Origin: Defluviitaleaceae bacterium
GTDB taxonomy: Bacteria; Bacillota; Clostridia; Lachnospirales; WQUN01
Length of the DNA stretch: 64,000 nucleotides
Direction of reading: 5' to 3'
Assembly (NCBI GenBank): GCA_009784025.1
Contig: WQVK01000001.1
Span: 1 to 64,000, forward strand
In this document: positions 50,892-61,525 of the stretch, one piece after another
Layout of the letters: the number at the start of each line of letters is the position of its first letter
Numbering within the stretch: the stretch's first letter is position 1
The notes under the pieces: model-generated
Database searches by the model: none
Seen by the model: the letters and a program-made list of their open reading frames with translations, nothing else
What the model was told of the DNA's origin: nothing
Translations under genes and position numbers: made by a program

Positions 50892-51811
50892 TATATGTAG
50901 CCAGCCTAAACCCTTGTATAGACTGGCAGTACAGCCTGCCAAGCCTAAACCGTGGCGGGTTAAATCGCGTAAATTTTAACCGGCAAGATATAGGCGGCAA
51001 GGGCATAAATGTGGCCGGCTGCCTAAAAAATCTTGGCTTTGACCCTATGCTGGTTGGTTTTAATTTTTGGGAAAACGGCGGCCTTCTGATAGAAGAAATG
51101 GACCGGCGGGAAATCCGCCATAACCTAACCCCAGCAAAGGGCAGCATCCGGGTAAATATAAAGCTATATGAAAATTCCGGCGAAATGACAGAGCTTAACC
51201 AGCCCGGCGCAACCGTTACCGCCGCCGAAATAAAAGCCCTGCAAGAATCCATCCCCGGCAGCCAGTCAGATATCCTAGTGCTAAGCGGCAGCTACCCCGG
51301 CGGCGTGGACGCAGGCCTCTACGCCCAAATTTGCCAGGGCTATCCCGGCAAAACAATCATAGATGCAGAGGGCGAAGCCCTTCGCCTGGCCATATCGGCA
51401 AAGCCATTTGCCATCAAGCCAAATTTATTTGAGCTAAACAGCAGCTTTGGTTTAAGCCTAAAAACCCCGGCAGAGATATATAAATTCTGCTGCCAGCAGT
51501 TGCTTTCTGCGGGGGTTAGCATGGTTTGTGTTTCCATGGGAGCGAGTGGTGCGGTGCTGGCCACCAGCGAGGGCGGCTGGTTTTCTCCGGCTTTGCCTGT
51601 AACGGTAAAAGGCCTGCCCGGCGCAGGGGATAGCATGGTGGCTGCCATGGTTTACGCCATTGCCAGCGGCCTGCCCGTGGCAGAGTTCCTGCCTGCTATT
51701 ATGGGGGCGGCCGCCGCCAGCGTAAGCAAGCCAGGTACAGCCCTGTGCAATCTCGACGAAATGAGACAATTACAGGAAAATGTCTTGCAATTTCCCATAG
51801 AAGCTCTATAA
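50888..51811 (+). CDS. PfkB-family hexose kinase (1-phosphofructokinase-like)
   Basis: GGKGINVAGCLKNLGF, VKGLPGAGDSMVAAMVYA. Confidence 0.88.
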   Translation: MIYVASLNPCIDWQYSLPSLNRGGLNRVNFNRQDIGGKGINVAGCLKNLGFDPMLVGFNFWENGGLLIEEMDRREIRHNLTPAKGSIRVNIKLYENSGEMTELNQPGATVTAAEIKALQESIPGSQSDILVLSGSYPGGVDAGLYAQICQGYPGKTIIDAEGEALRLAISAKPFAIKPNLFELNSSFGLSLKTPAEIYKFCCQQLLSAGVSMVCVSMGASGAVLATSEGGWFSPALPVTVKGLPGAGDSMVAAMVYAIASGLPVAEFLPAIMGAAAASVSKPGTALCNLDEMRQLQENVLQFPIEAL

Positions 51812-52009
51812 TCTGCATAATGGGGCGATAGAAGGCTTTTTTCAAAATCGCGCTTTTCGATTTCAACAAAAATTACTTTTTCCACTAGGCTTCTTCCGAA
51901 ATTATGCTTTTTAATTTCGGAAAAGTTACATTTTCAATCTTTTGCTTCTTCTGGAATTGCATTTTTTGCAATTTCAGAAGAACTCTACTCAAAACAATCC
52001 TGATGAAAA

Positions 52010-52044
52010 AATTCAGTTGATCGGAAATTCCGACCAACTGAATT
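52010..52044. repeat. Palindrome copy 4, upstream of the RSH gene
   Basis: aattcagttgatcggaaattccgaccaactgaatt. Confidence 0.8.
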
Positions 52045-52075
52045 GCAAAAATACCAAAAAGGAGGTGTGGGCAAA

Positions 52076-54286
52076 ATGAACGAAAAAAACGGCAAAACAG
52101 CAGCAGAGAATATGCGAATAATCGAGGCTTCTTACGATAGGCTTATTGAAGAAATAAAATCATACCGCCCAAATTCCTCCCTGGATATGATAGACCGGGC
52201 CTACAGGCTTGCGGTTGCCGCCCACAACGGCCAATACCGGGAATCTAGTGAGCCATTTGTGGTGCATCCCATAGAAGTTGCAATAATCCTGGCAAAAATA
52301 CGTGCAGATATGGAATCCATCGCTGCCAGCATTTTGCATGATGTGGTGGAGGATACTTCCCATACATTGGAGGATTTAACAGAGCAATTTGGCGACGATG
52401 TTGCCCTGCTGGTAGATGGCGTGACCAAGATAAGAAAAGTGGATTATGTATCCAAAACAGACGAACAAGCCGCCAATTACCGCAAAATGTTCTTGCATAT
52501 GTCCAAAGATGTGCGGGTTCTACTGATAAAAATAGCAGACCGCCTGCACAACATGCGCACCCTAGATGCCCGCTCGCCAGACAAACAGTCTAAAGTGGGC
52601 AGCGAAACCCTAGAAATTTACGCACCTTTGGCCCATAAGCTGGGTATAGCCCACCTGCGCTACGAGCTAGAAGATTTAGGCTTTAAATATACAGACCGCG
52701 AGCAATACAACGAGCTAGCCCGTAAAGTAAAACTAAAACAAACCGAGCGCCAAGAGCTAGTAGAAGAGCTGATAACCGAGATAAGACAACGCCTAGAGGC
52801 CGATGGCATAAAAGCCAAAGTTCAAGGCCGCGCAAAAAGATTCTACAGCACCTATAAGAAGATGATGCAAAAAACCAAAACCCTAGACGAAATACACGAC
52901 TTGTACGCAGTGCGTGTTCTTGTGGACACAAAGGCAGAATGTTATGAGGTTTTGGGGCGGTTGCATGATATGTACACGCCAGTTTTCGGGCGGTTTAAGG
53001 ATTATATTGGCACCAAAAAACCAAATGGATATCAATCGCTGCACACCACGCTAATTGGCAAAAGCCAGCCATTTGAGGTGCAGATACGCACCTTCGAGAT
53101 GCATGATGTTGCAGAATACGGTATTGCCGCCCATTGGAAATACAAAGAAGGTGGCAAGGCCGCCAAGGATAAATGGTTGCAAGATATGATGAACTGGCAG
53201 CGAGATGTTGCCGATTCTGACGAATTTTTAAGCGTTCTAAAAATGGACCTTAACGCCTTCAAAACGCATATTTATTGCTTTAGCCCCACGGGTGATGTTT
53301 ACCAGCTTATAGAGGGTGCCACAGTTATAGACTTCGCCTACGCAATCCACTCTGCCCTAGGCAACCGCATGGTGGGTGCCAGGGTAAACGGCAAAATAGT
53401 GCCACTAGAATACGAGCTACACACCGGAGACAGGGTAGAAATACTAGAAAGCCAAAACTCCAAAGGCCCAAACCGCGACTGGCTGCAAATTGTAAAAACC
53501 CCACAGGCGCGCAACAAAATCACTCAATGGTATAACAAGGAAAACCGCGGCGTTAACATCCAAAGGGGCCGCGCCACCTTAGAAGAAGCCGCAAAAGCGG
53601 CCAATATCCCCCTAGACGAAATGCTAAAAGACGGGCGCACCATAACAGTGCTAGAGCGGTTCAATTGCAGAACCCTAGACCAGTTATACGCCCTTATTGG
53701 CGTGGGCGGGATCAAAGAAAAAGTAGTAGCCAACTTCATACAAAGGGAATACGAAAAATCCCTGCCACCCATGACAGACGCAGAAGTGGCGCAATCCATA
53801 CTAGACGCTGCCCCCAAAAAGGAAACCAAAAACAAGGGTAATATCGTGGTAAAAGGCGTGGGTGACACAGATTATCGCTTTGGCAAATGCTGCAGCCCCC
53901 TACCCGGCGACGAAATAACCGGCTATGTAACACGCGGCCGCGGCCTTACAATCCATCGCACAGATTGCATTAACATCACCCATATGGACGAGCTGGACCG
54001 CAAGCGGCTTATAGACGCCCACTGGCAAGTGCGAGATAAATCTGGCACAACCTACCATGCAGACCTGCGCTTCGCCTGCGAACGGCGGGAAGGCTTGCTG
54101 CTAAATGTAATCCGCGTGCTTAACGACGAAAAAGTGCGGGCATCATCCGTAAGCGCCCGGGAAGTACAATCCGAAACCATAGTAAATATCGGCATAGAAA
54201 TATTCGATGGCGAGCATTTAAATCATCTTACCACCAAGCTTAAAACCGAGCTTGGGGCTTACGATATAACCAGGTTAAATGCATGA
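52076..54286 (+). CDS. RelA/SpoT-type (p)ppGpp synthetase/hydrolase
   Basis: HD domain (ASILHDVVEDT), synthetase, TGS and ACT domains. Confidence 0.95.
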   Translation: MNEKNGKTAAENMRIIEASYDRLIEEIKSYRPNSSLDMIDRAYRLAVAAHNGQYRESSEPFVVHPIEVAIILAKIRADMESIAASILHDVVEDTSHTLEDLTEQFGDDVALLVDGVTKIRKVDYVSKTDEQAANYRKMFLHMSKDVRVLLIKIADRLHNMRTLDARSPDKQSKVGSETLEIYAPLAHKLGIAHLRYELEDLGFKYTDREQYNELARKVKLKQTERQELVEELITEIRQRLEADGIKAKVQGRAKRFYSTYKKMMQKTKTLDEIHDLYAVRVLVDTKAECYEVLGRLHDMYTPVFGRFKDYIGTKKPNGYQSLHTTLIGKSQPFEVQIRTFEMHDVAEYGIAAHWKYKEGGKAAKDKWLQDMMNWQRDVADSDEFLSVLKMDLNAFKTHIYCFSPTGDVYQLIEGATVIDFAYAIHSALGNRMVGARVNGKIVPLEYELHTGDRVEILESQNSKGPNRDWLQIVKTPQARNKITQWYNKENRGVNIQRGRATLEEAAKAANIPLDEMLKDGRTITVLERFNCRTLDQLYALIGVGGIKEKVVANFIQREYEKSLPPMTDAEVAQSILDAAPKKETKNKGNIVVKGVGDTDYRFGKCCSPLPGDEITGYVTRGRGLTIHRTDCINITHMDELDRKRLIDAHWQVRDKSGTTYHADLRFACERREGLLLNVIRVLNDEKVRASSVSAREVQSETIVNIGIEIFDGEHLNHLTTKLKTELGAYDITRLNA

Positions 54287-55725
54287 TTGCAATCGGGCTT
54301 AACCATGGCGGCACCCATGAAGTACAAACAGTTGTGCAGGTGTTTTTCCCCGGCCAGGGGATTAGAATTTGTGCACAGGGTGAAACCCCATCACAGGGCT
54401 TTTTTGTAAAATCAACAGTAGACGAACGCTTCGCCCATGGCCATGTGTACCGGGATGGCCTGCTAATTAGCGAACATAGCATACCCCTGACAAATTTGCC
54501 AGTTTACCTTAACAAGAAGCGCGTGGTGATGCTTGCTTTGTACCACGCATTGCAGGCGGCAGTGGGGGCATACACCCCATGGGGTGCCCTTACCGGGATA
54601 AGGCCATCGCGAATGGTACGAGAGCTAATGGATGCTGGTTTTGCCAGCGAAAAGATTATCCATGTGCTGGCAGAGCCTTTTTGCGTAACCGAGCCCAAAG
54701 CGCGGTTGGCGTTGCAAGTTGCCCATAATGAAAGGCGCGTTACAGAGGCGATTTTCGCCGGGGGCGGCCATCCTGTTGGTATATATTTGGGGTTGCCGTT
54801 TTGCCCCACCCGCTGCGTGTATTGCTCGTTCAATATGGCGCACCGGGCGGCTCGGCCAGAAGAAATGGCTGCCTACGTGCATGTTCTAAAGCAAGAATGC
54901 CACGAAAAAGCACAGCAGCTTGCCCAGATGGGTGGCAGGGTATCGTCTATTTATATAGGTGGAGGCACGCCCACAGCCTTGCCAGATGCTTTGCTGGCGG
55001 ATGTGCTGGCCATAGTGGCGCAGGAATTTGGGGCGGCGCCAGAGTTTACAGTAGAAGCAGGGCGGCCAGACACCATAACCCAAGCCAACCTAGACATAAT
55101 GAAGGCCGCAGGGGTAACCCGCATAGCAATAAACCCCCAAACCCTAAACGATAAAACGCTAAAATTCATAGGCCGCGGCCATGACGCTGCGGATTTTTTC
55201 CGGGCATTTAGCATGGCGCGGGCAGCCGGTTTTAACCTGATTAACACGGATATTATCGTGGGGCTGCCAGGGGAAACCGCAACGGATATCCGCCGCACCA
55301 TGGAAGCCTTAGCAACAGTAGCCCCAGAAAATATTACAGTGCATACCCTAGCCGTAAAGCGGGCATCTCTGCTGATAGAAAACATAACCGACTACCCACT
55401 GCCCACAGCCCAAGCCACAGAAGAAATGTTAGCGATAGCCGCGGAAGAAACACAAAAAATGGGCCAAGCCCCATACTACCTATACCGCCAAAAAAACATG
55501 GTGGGCATGTTCGAAAATGTAGGCTATGCCCGCCTCGGCCAAGAATGTTCATACAATGTAGGCATGATGGCCGAAACCCAAACCGTACTAGGCATGGGCG
55601 CAGGCGCAGTAAGCAAATTTGTAACTGGGGATAAAATAAGCCGGGAATTTAACCATAAGAACCCGGAACATTACGTTAGAACTGTCAGAGGCCTTGCCGA
55701 CCACACCTCCACCCGCTTTTCATAA
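54283..55725 (+). CDS. hemZ: Coproporphyrinogen dehydrogenase HemZ-like radical SAM protein
   Basis: YLGLPFCPTRCVYCSFNMA, YIGGGTPTALPD; N-terminal HemZ extension. Confidence 0.9.
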   Translation: MIAIGLNHGGTHEVQTVVQVFFPGQGIRICAQGETPSQGFFVKSTVDERFAHGHVYRDGLLISEHSIPLTNLPVYLNKKRVVMLALYHALQAAVGAYTPWGALTGIRPSRMVRELMDAGFASEKIIHVLAEPFCVTEPKARLALQVAHNERRVTEAIFAGGGHPVGIYLGLPFCPTRCVYCSFNMAHRAARPEEMAAYVHVLKQECHEKAQQLAQMGGRVSSIYIGGGTPTALPDALLADVLAIVAQEFGAAPEFTVEAGRPDTITQANLDIMKAAGVTRIAINPQTLNDKTLKFIGRGHDAADFFRAFSMARAAGFNLINTDIIVGLPGETATDIRRTMEALATVAPENITVHTLAVKRASLLIENITDYPLPTAQATEEMLAIAAEETQKMGQAPYYLYRQKNMVGMFENVGYARLGQECSYNVGMMAETQTVLGMGAGAVSKFVTGDKISREFNHKNPEHYVRTVRGLADHTSTRFS

Positions 55726-55810
55726 GGTTCGCTTCGCGAACCCGGCACGACCTGCCGCCCGATTTCTTTCGGGCTGCATTTGAAAAAAGCGGGGCAAAAA
55801 CTTTAATATT
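55684..55810. repeat. Composite dispersed repeat overlapping the hemZ 3' end
   Basis: gtcagaggccttgccgaccacacctccaccc + ggttcgcttcgcgaacccggcacgacctgccgcccgatttctttcgggc. Confidence 0.75.
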
Positions 55811-55816
55811 GGGATT

Positions 55817-56269
55817 ATGGAGGCGGGCGATATGATTGAGGCTGAGCGTTGCCATATAGGAAGGACAACTTGCAGGGATATCTCTGGGATATGGGCATTG
55901 TACCGCGCGGTGGATGTTTGGGCTTATTTAGGCGGAAGGCGCGGGTTGCGGCGAAGTATAGCTGGGGTTGTATCGAGGGTTTTCCCGGGTGAGGGCTGCT
56001 TATATTGGACTGTGCGATGCAGCGATACAGGCGCTTTTCTGGGGAATGTTTCTCTTGGCCCGCATCATGACGAGGAGCATACAGAGGTTTCGTATGAATT
56101 TTTGCCCGCGGCGTGGGGGAAAGGTTATGCCACAGAGGCGGTGGGCGCGGCAGAAACCCAGGCCGCCAATGCTGCCTCTTGCGCCATGCTTCACAAGCTT
56201 GGATTTCGCGAAGCACAGCGGGTGAACCGCTTTGGCGAGGCACAAATTATCTTTATAATCAAAAAATAA
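55817..56269 (+). CDS. GNAT family N-acetyltransferase
   Basis: EVSYEFLPAAWGKGYATEAVGA...LHKLGFREAQR. Confidence 0.85.
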   Translation: MEAGDMIEAERCHIGRTTCRDISGIWALYRAVDVWAYLGGRRGLRRSIAGVVSRVFPGEGCLYWTVRCSDTGAFLGNVSLGPHHDEEHTEVSYEFLPAAWGKGYATEAVGAAETQAANAASCAMLHKLGFREAQRVNRFGEAQIIFIIKK

Positions 56270-56352
56270 AGTTTTTTGTCAAACTTTTTTTCAAAAAAGT
56301 TTGTGGGTGTGGGCAAAGCCCACGGTCTTAATCAACAAAAGGAGCGATAAAA

Positions 56353-57606
56353 ATGATTCAGGCACCTAAGGGAACTAGAGATGTTTATGGCGTAGAGATG
56401 CAACTATGGCGGCATGTGGAGGATTTGATACGTGAAATTACCACGGCGTACCGCTATCAGGAGATTCGCACGCCTATTTTTGAGCCTACAGAGCTGTTTT
56501 TGCGGGGAGTGGGTGAGACTACGGATATCGTGCAGAAGGAAATGTACACCTTCCTAGATAAGGGCGGGCGCAGCATGACCCTGCGGCCAGAAGGCACTGC
56601 CGGGGTAGCACGGTCTTATATAGAGCGCGGGATTGCCAGCACGCCACAGCCTACTAAGCAATGGTATTTGGGGCCGATTTTCCGCTACGAGCAGCCACAG
56701 GCTGGCAGGTATAGGCAGCATTTCCAGTTTGGTGTGGAGGTGTTTGGTGGCACTAGCGCGGCTACAGAGGCAGAAGTAATTTCCTTGGGATGGACGCTGC
56801 TTAATAGGCTTGGGGTGCGGGATGTAACGCTGCACCTAAACAGCATTGGCTGCCCGGGCTGTCGCAAGTTGTACCATGAAGCGCTACGGGCGTTTATCGA
56901 CGCAAAAATGGATTCCCTTTGCGGGCTTTGCCGCCAGCGTATAGAGAAAAACCCGCTGCGGGTGCTGGATTGCAAGACCCCTAGCTGCAAAGAGCATCTA
57001 AAAGATGCGCCATCTGTGCTGGATTCTTTGGATGAGGAATGTGCAGGGCATTTTCAAGGCCTGCAACAGCTGCTTAAAACCTTTGAAATCCCCTTTGTGA
57101 TAGACCCAAGGGTGGTGCGGGGGCTAGATTATTACACCCGCACGGTGTTTGAGTTTATCACCGCAGAAGGCCTAACAGTGCTAGGCGGCGGGCGTTACGA
57201 CGGCCTGATAGAGCAAGTTGGCGGCCAGCATACGCCGGGGGTAGGTTTTGGCATGGGCATGGAGCGGCTGGTAAATATGCTGCAAGCCCAGCAGTTCCAA
57301 CCGACGGAAACCCTTTCGCCCCAAATATTTATAGGCCATGCAGACGAAGCCGGAGAACGCAAGGCCCAAGAGCTTGTGTACTTTTTGCGCCAGGCAGGCG
57401 TGAAAGCCGAGGGTGACTTGCTAAACCGCTCTGTGAAGGCCCAAATGAAATACGCCAGCAAAATAAACGCTGCCCATACCATGATAATAGGCGGCAACGA
57501 ACTGGAAAACGCGAGCGCAAACGTGAAAAATATGGAAACCGGCGAGGCCGAGCCAGTACAGTTTGACAATTTGCTAAAATTTTTAGAGACTAAAGCGGTA
57601 GTTTGA
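56353..57606 (+). CDS. hisS: Histidyl-tRNA synthetase
   Basis: PKGTRDVYGVEMQLW, LRPEGTAGVARSYIE, GGGRYDGLIEQVGG. Confidence 0.97.
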   Translation: MIQAPKGTRDVYGVEMQLWRHVEDLIREITTAYRYQEIRTPIFEPTELFLRGVGETTDIVQKEMYTFLDKGGRSMTLRPEGTAGVARSYIERGIASTPQPTKQWYLGPIFRYEQPQAGRYRQHFQFGVEVFGGTSAATEAEVISLGWTLLNRLGVRDVTLHLNSIGCPGCRKLYHEALRAFIDAKMDSLCGLCRQRIEKNPLRVLDCKTPSCKEHLKDAPSVLDSLDEECAGHFQGLQQLLKTFEIPFVIDPRVVRGLDYYTRTVFEFITAEGLTVLGGGRYDGLIEQVGGQHTPGVGFGMGMERLVNMLQAQQFQPTETLSPQIFIGHADEAGERKAQELVYFLRQAGVKAEGDLLNRSVKAQMKYASKINAAHTMIIGGNELENASANVKNMETGEAEPVQFDNLLKFLETKAVV

Positions 57607-57707
57607 AGATAGAAATTAAATTTACATGTAAAATATTCTTTAACAATGGCGTAAGTCCGGGCTTTTTTGGCTATCACAACATCATTTTCGCATCAAAACG
57701 CCATAAA

Positions 57708-57760
57708 AATGGTACCATACGGTACCATTTTACCCGAATTATGGTACCATACGGTACCAC
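57708..57760. repeat. GGTACC double-hairpin module, copy 5
   Basis: atggtaccatacggtaccatttt...atggtaccatacggtacca. Confidence 0.9.
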
Positions 57761-57866
57761 GTTTACAGTTTTTTGGAGATGTTGGAGGCTGGTCGGTTGC
57801 TATGCAACCTGCTGCCCAAGCATCCAGGGCGAAGCCTCTTGACGGCTTTAAATAAGGAGACGACGA

Positions 57867-59141
57867 ATGAAAAAATACGCAATTGTTGGCACTGGCTCAC
57901 GGGCGGCTATGTTTTATGATGCGATTGCTACCACTTATAGGGCTACATGCAAGTTGGTTGGGCTTTGCGACCAAAGCGAAACCAGGATGCGGGTAGCTAA
58001 CAGAGCAATTGTGGCGCATGGGTACGGCGAGGTGCCTATGTATGGATATTTGGATTTTGAGAAGATGATAGGTGAGACACGCCCAGATGTGGTCATTGTA
58101 ACTTCTACAGACAGGACACATCATGATTTTATTGTGCGGGCGATGGAGGCCGGCTGCGATGTGATAACAGAGAAGCCGCTGACTATAGACGAGAAGAAGG
58201 CCAAGCTTATTGTGGCCGCAATGAAGCGCACCGGGCGGGATTTGCGGGTTACGTTTAATTATCGTTACGCGCCAAACAATACTAAGGTGCGGGAACTGAT
58301 AATGGACGGGGCGATTGGCAATGTGTTTAGCGTGCATTTTGAGTGGCTGTTAGACATTTCCCATGGGGCAGATTATTATCGCCGCTGGCATAGGAATAAG
58401 CATAATAGCGGCGGGCTGCTGGTGCATAAATCTACCCATCATTTCGATTTGGTCAATTTTTGGCTTGGGGCACGGCCAGAGAATGTTTTCGCATTCGGCG
58501 AGCTTAATTTTTATGGGCGGCATAATGCAGAAAAACGTGGCATGACCGAGTTTGTAACCCGTAGCCATGGCAGCCATATTAAGGACGACCCCTTTGCTAT
58601 AGACATGGCCAGTAACGAAGCGCTAAAAGCCATGTACCTAGACGCAGAGGCCGATAGCGGTTATATCCGGGACCGCAGCGTGTTTTCAGATGATATTAGC
58701 ATAGAAGATACCATGGGTGTGATTGTAAAATACGACACCAACGCGATTTTAACCTATTCCCTTAACAGCTACATGCCCTGGGAAGGCTTTTGTGTGAATT
58801 TTAACGGCTCTAAAGGCCGCATAGAGTACAAAGTGATGGAAAAATCATATATAAATGCCGGCGGCGACCGCAGCGACGAAGGTGCATTAAGGCAGAAGGA
58901 AATTGTGGTATGGCCAATGTTCGGCCAGCCATACGAAGTTGAAGTAAAAGCCGCAGAAGGCAGCCACGGCGGCGGCGATGCGGTAATGCTAGAGGATATT
59001 TTCGGCAACTCCGCGCCAGACCGGTTTAAACGGGCAGCAGGGGTGGAAGACGGCGTGATGTCTATAATGACAGGCATCTGCGCCAACAAGGCAATAGCCA
59101 GCGGCCTGCCACAGAATGTAGGGCTTGGCGATATATTATGA
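57867..59141 (+). CDS. Gfo/Idh/MocA family oxidoreductase
   Basis: YAIVGTGSRAAMFYDAI, DVITEKPLTIDEKKAK. Confidence 0.92.
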   Translation: MKKYAIVGTGSRAAMFYDAIATTYRATCKLVGLCDQSETRMRVANRAIVAHGYGEVPMYGYLDFEKMIGETRPDVVIVTSTDRTHHDFIVRAMEAGCDVITEKPLTIDEKKAKLIVAAMKRTGRDLRVTFNYRYAPNNTKVRELIMDGAIGNVFSVHFEWLLDISHGADYYRRWHRNKHNSGGLLVHKSTHHFDLVNFWLGARPENVFAFGELNFYGRHNAEKRGMTEFVTRSHGSHIKDDPFAIDMASNEALKAMYLDAEADSGYIRDRSVFSDDISIEDTMGVIVKYDTNAILTYSLNSYMPWEGFCVNFNGSKGRIEYKVMEKSYINAGGDRSDEGALRQKEIVVWPMFGQPYEVEVKAAEGSHGGGDAVMLEDIFGNSAPDRFKRAAGVEDGVMSIMTGICANKAIASGLPQNVGLGDIL

Positions 59142-61108
59142 TAGATGCGAAGGCAGTAGTACGCAGGCATAATCCTGTGTTGACAGAAATGTCCACTGAT
59201 TCCCCGTTGTCGGTTGGCAACGGGGGGTTTTGTTTCACGGCGGATATAACAGGTTTGCAAACGCTGTATTCCCATTACAGCGCGGCTAATTTCCCCCTTT
59301 GCACCATGAGCAGTTGGGGCTGGCACACCGCCCCCACAGCGGGCGGGAAGCTGTACGAGTGGGAAGATTTGCAGCTAACCGCCTACCAACATGCCGGGCG
59401 CCAGGTCTTTTACCCAACAGAACGAAAACCAGGAAACGAGCATGTTTACGACTGGCTGCGCCATAACCCACATAAATTTAACCTGGCTAGGGTTGGGCTT
59501 TGTTTGCATGGGCAGGATATATCGCCAGAAATGATAACAGAGGCGCGGCAAGAGCTGGATTTGTACAGCGGCTTGCTAACCAGCTGGTTTCTGCTTGAAG
59601 GCGAACCTGTAGAGGTTGAAACGGTTTGCGGGCAGGGTAGCGATACCCTGGGGGTGAAGCTATGCAGCCGGCTACATGGGCTTGGGCTGCGGGTGGATTT
59701 CTCCTACGGCAGCCACGAGATTAGCGGCGCAGATTGGGGCAGCCCAAGGCGGCATTTTACGGCCTGGGAAGGGGATGTTGCCCGGCGAGTTATGGATGAT
59801 GTAGAGTATTTTGTGGGGGTTGGGGGTGGCGCGTTTGGGAGCCGCGAAATCAGCCAGCATTCTCGCATTTTCTCCATCCCTCCCGGCGAGTCTCAGTTCA
59901 CTATCCATTTCAGCAAAACCTTGCAGCCAGCACCGCCATACGCCAGCATCTACGCCAGCTCCTGTGCCGCTTGGCAAAGTTTCTGGCATAAAACCGGCCT
60001 AGCAGATTTTAGCCAAACCATAGACCCTCGCGCCGCAGAAATAGAACGACGCATGGTGCTATCCCTATATCTGCTAAAAATCCAAGGCATGGACAGCCTG
60101 CCCCATGCCGAAACCGGGCTAACCGTCAATTCCTGGTACGGCAGGTTTCATACAGAAATGTACCTATGGAACAGCGGTTTCCTGCCCTTGTGGAATTTGG
60201 GCGAATACCTGCTGCCAAGCTTAGAATGGTTTCGCAGCCAAATGTCCGCCGCCCGCCGTCTAGCCGCCTTCAACGGCTACCGCGGCCTGCGCTGGCCAAA
60301 GCAGCCAGCCCATACTGGCCGCGACGCCCCAAGCATGATTGCGCCGCTGCTGGTATGGCAGCAGCCACATCTGATAATAATGCTGGAAATGCTGTACGAA
60401 ACAAACCCAAGCCCAGCGTTCCTACAAAAATACTGGCCGCTGGTGGAAGGTCTTGCCACCTTCATGGAAAGCTTCTTGCATCAAAACCCAAGCGGCCAAT
60501 ACGAAATCCTACCCCCGGTAATGCCCGCTCAAGAAACTTACGACCCCTCCACGGTGCAAAACCCGATGTTCGAGATGGAATACTTCCGCCACGGCCTACA
60601 AACTGCCGCAAATTGGGCCTCCCGCCTAGGCCACACCACCACCTGGCAGCAAACCGCCGCCCAAATAACCCCGCCAAAAACAAAAAATGGCCTATACTTA
60701 GCCCACCACAACGCCCCAGATACTTACGAAACCTACAACAAAGACCATCCCATGATGCTGGGTACATACGGCCTATTTAAAAGTCCTGCAGTTGACTCTG
60801 TGAAAATGGCCGCCACCCTAAAGAAAGTCATATCCTGCTGGCAGCCAGAAACCATGTGGGGCTGGGATTACGCAATGATGGCCATGTGCGCCATAACCCT
60901 AGGCAACCCAGAGCAGGCCGTAGAGCTACTGCTATCCGACAACCCAAAAAACCAATATGTAACCAGCGGCAACAACTACCAACGCAGCAGAGACGACCTA
61001 CCCTTATACCTGCCCGGCAACGGCTCATTCCTGCTGGCGCTGCCCATGCTGCTGGCCAACCTGCCAAAAGGCTGGATAGTAAAAACAGAGAGAATCCACC
61101 TGCCGTAG
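59138..61108 (+). CDS. Six-hairpin glycosidase-like protein (GH65/GH95-like fold)
   Basis: GRFHTEMYLWNSGFLPLWN and an alpha-helical barrel pattern; start overlaps the upstream stop. Confidence 0.7.
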   Translation: MIDAKAVVRRHNPVLTEMSTDSPLSVGNGGFCFTADITGLQTLYSHYSAANFPLCTMSSWGWHTAPTAGGKLYEWEDLQLTAYQHAGRQVFYPTERKPGNEHVYDWLRHNPHKFNLARVGLCLHGQDISPEMITEARQELDLYSGLLTSWFLLEGEPVEVETVCGQGSDTLGVKLCSRLHGLGLRVDFSYGSHEISGADWGSPRRHFTAWEGDVARRVMDDVEYFVGVGGGAFGSREISQHSRIFSIPPGESQFTIHFSKTLQPAPPYASIYASSCAAWQSFWHKTGLADFSQTIDPRAAEIERRMVLSLYLLKIQGMDSLPHAETGLTVNSWYGRFHTEMYLWNSGFLPLWNLGEYLLPSLEWFRSQMSAARRLAAFNGYRGLRWPKQPAHTGRDAPSMIAPLLVWQQPHLIIMLEMLYETNPSPAFLQKYWPLVEGLATFMESFLHQNPSGQYEILPPVMPAQETYDPSTVQNPMFEMEYFRHGLQTAANWASRLGHTTTWQQTAAQITPPKTKNGLYLAHHNAPDTYETYNKDHPMMLGTYGLFKSPAVDSVKMAATLKKVISCWQPETMWGWDYAMMAMCAITLGNPEQAVELLLSDNPKNQYVTSGNNYQRSRDDLPLYLPGNGSFLLALPMLLANLPKGWIVKTERIHLP

Positions 61109-61122
61109 AAAGAGAGAAAACC

Positions 61123-61329
61123 ATGCCATGTGTAAAAGAATGCATTTGCCCAAAAATCGCATGCCCCAACCACCGAAAATGCTGCGACTGCGTGATAAAA
61201 CACAAAGAAACCGATAGCCTGCCATTTTGCCTGTTCCCAGACAATGATGGGGATAAAAGCATAGCCAATTACTACCGCAAGCTAGGGGAGCGGTTTGAAC
61301 CAGCAAAGCATAATAACCAGCTGCAATAA
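61123..61329 (+). CDS. Small Cys-rich protein (DUF6485-like)
   Basis: CICPKIACPNHRKCCDCVIKHKETDSLPFCLFPDN. Confidence 0.75.
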   Translation: MPCVKECICPKIACPNHRKCCDCVIKHKETDSLPFCLFPDNDGDKSIANYYRKLGERFEPAKHNNQLQ

Positions 61330-61525
61330 ACCCAGCTTTTGTATGCTTGCAATAAGCCTACAGGCATGGTACAATCCCACAAATGTACATCGGAGTTCCT
61401 CTGAAAGCACAAAAACGTGATTCCAGAAGAAACAACCGATTGAAAATGAAGTTTTTTCGACATTAGAGAGCGTAATCTCGAAAGAAATTTAATAAAGGTG
61501 GTTGAAGCGTGAACAATTAATCCAA

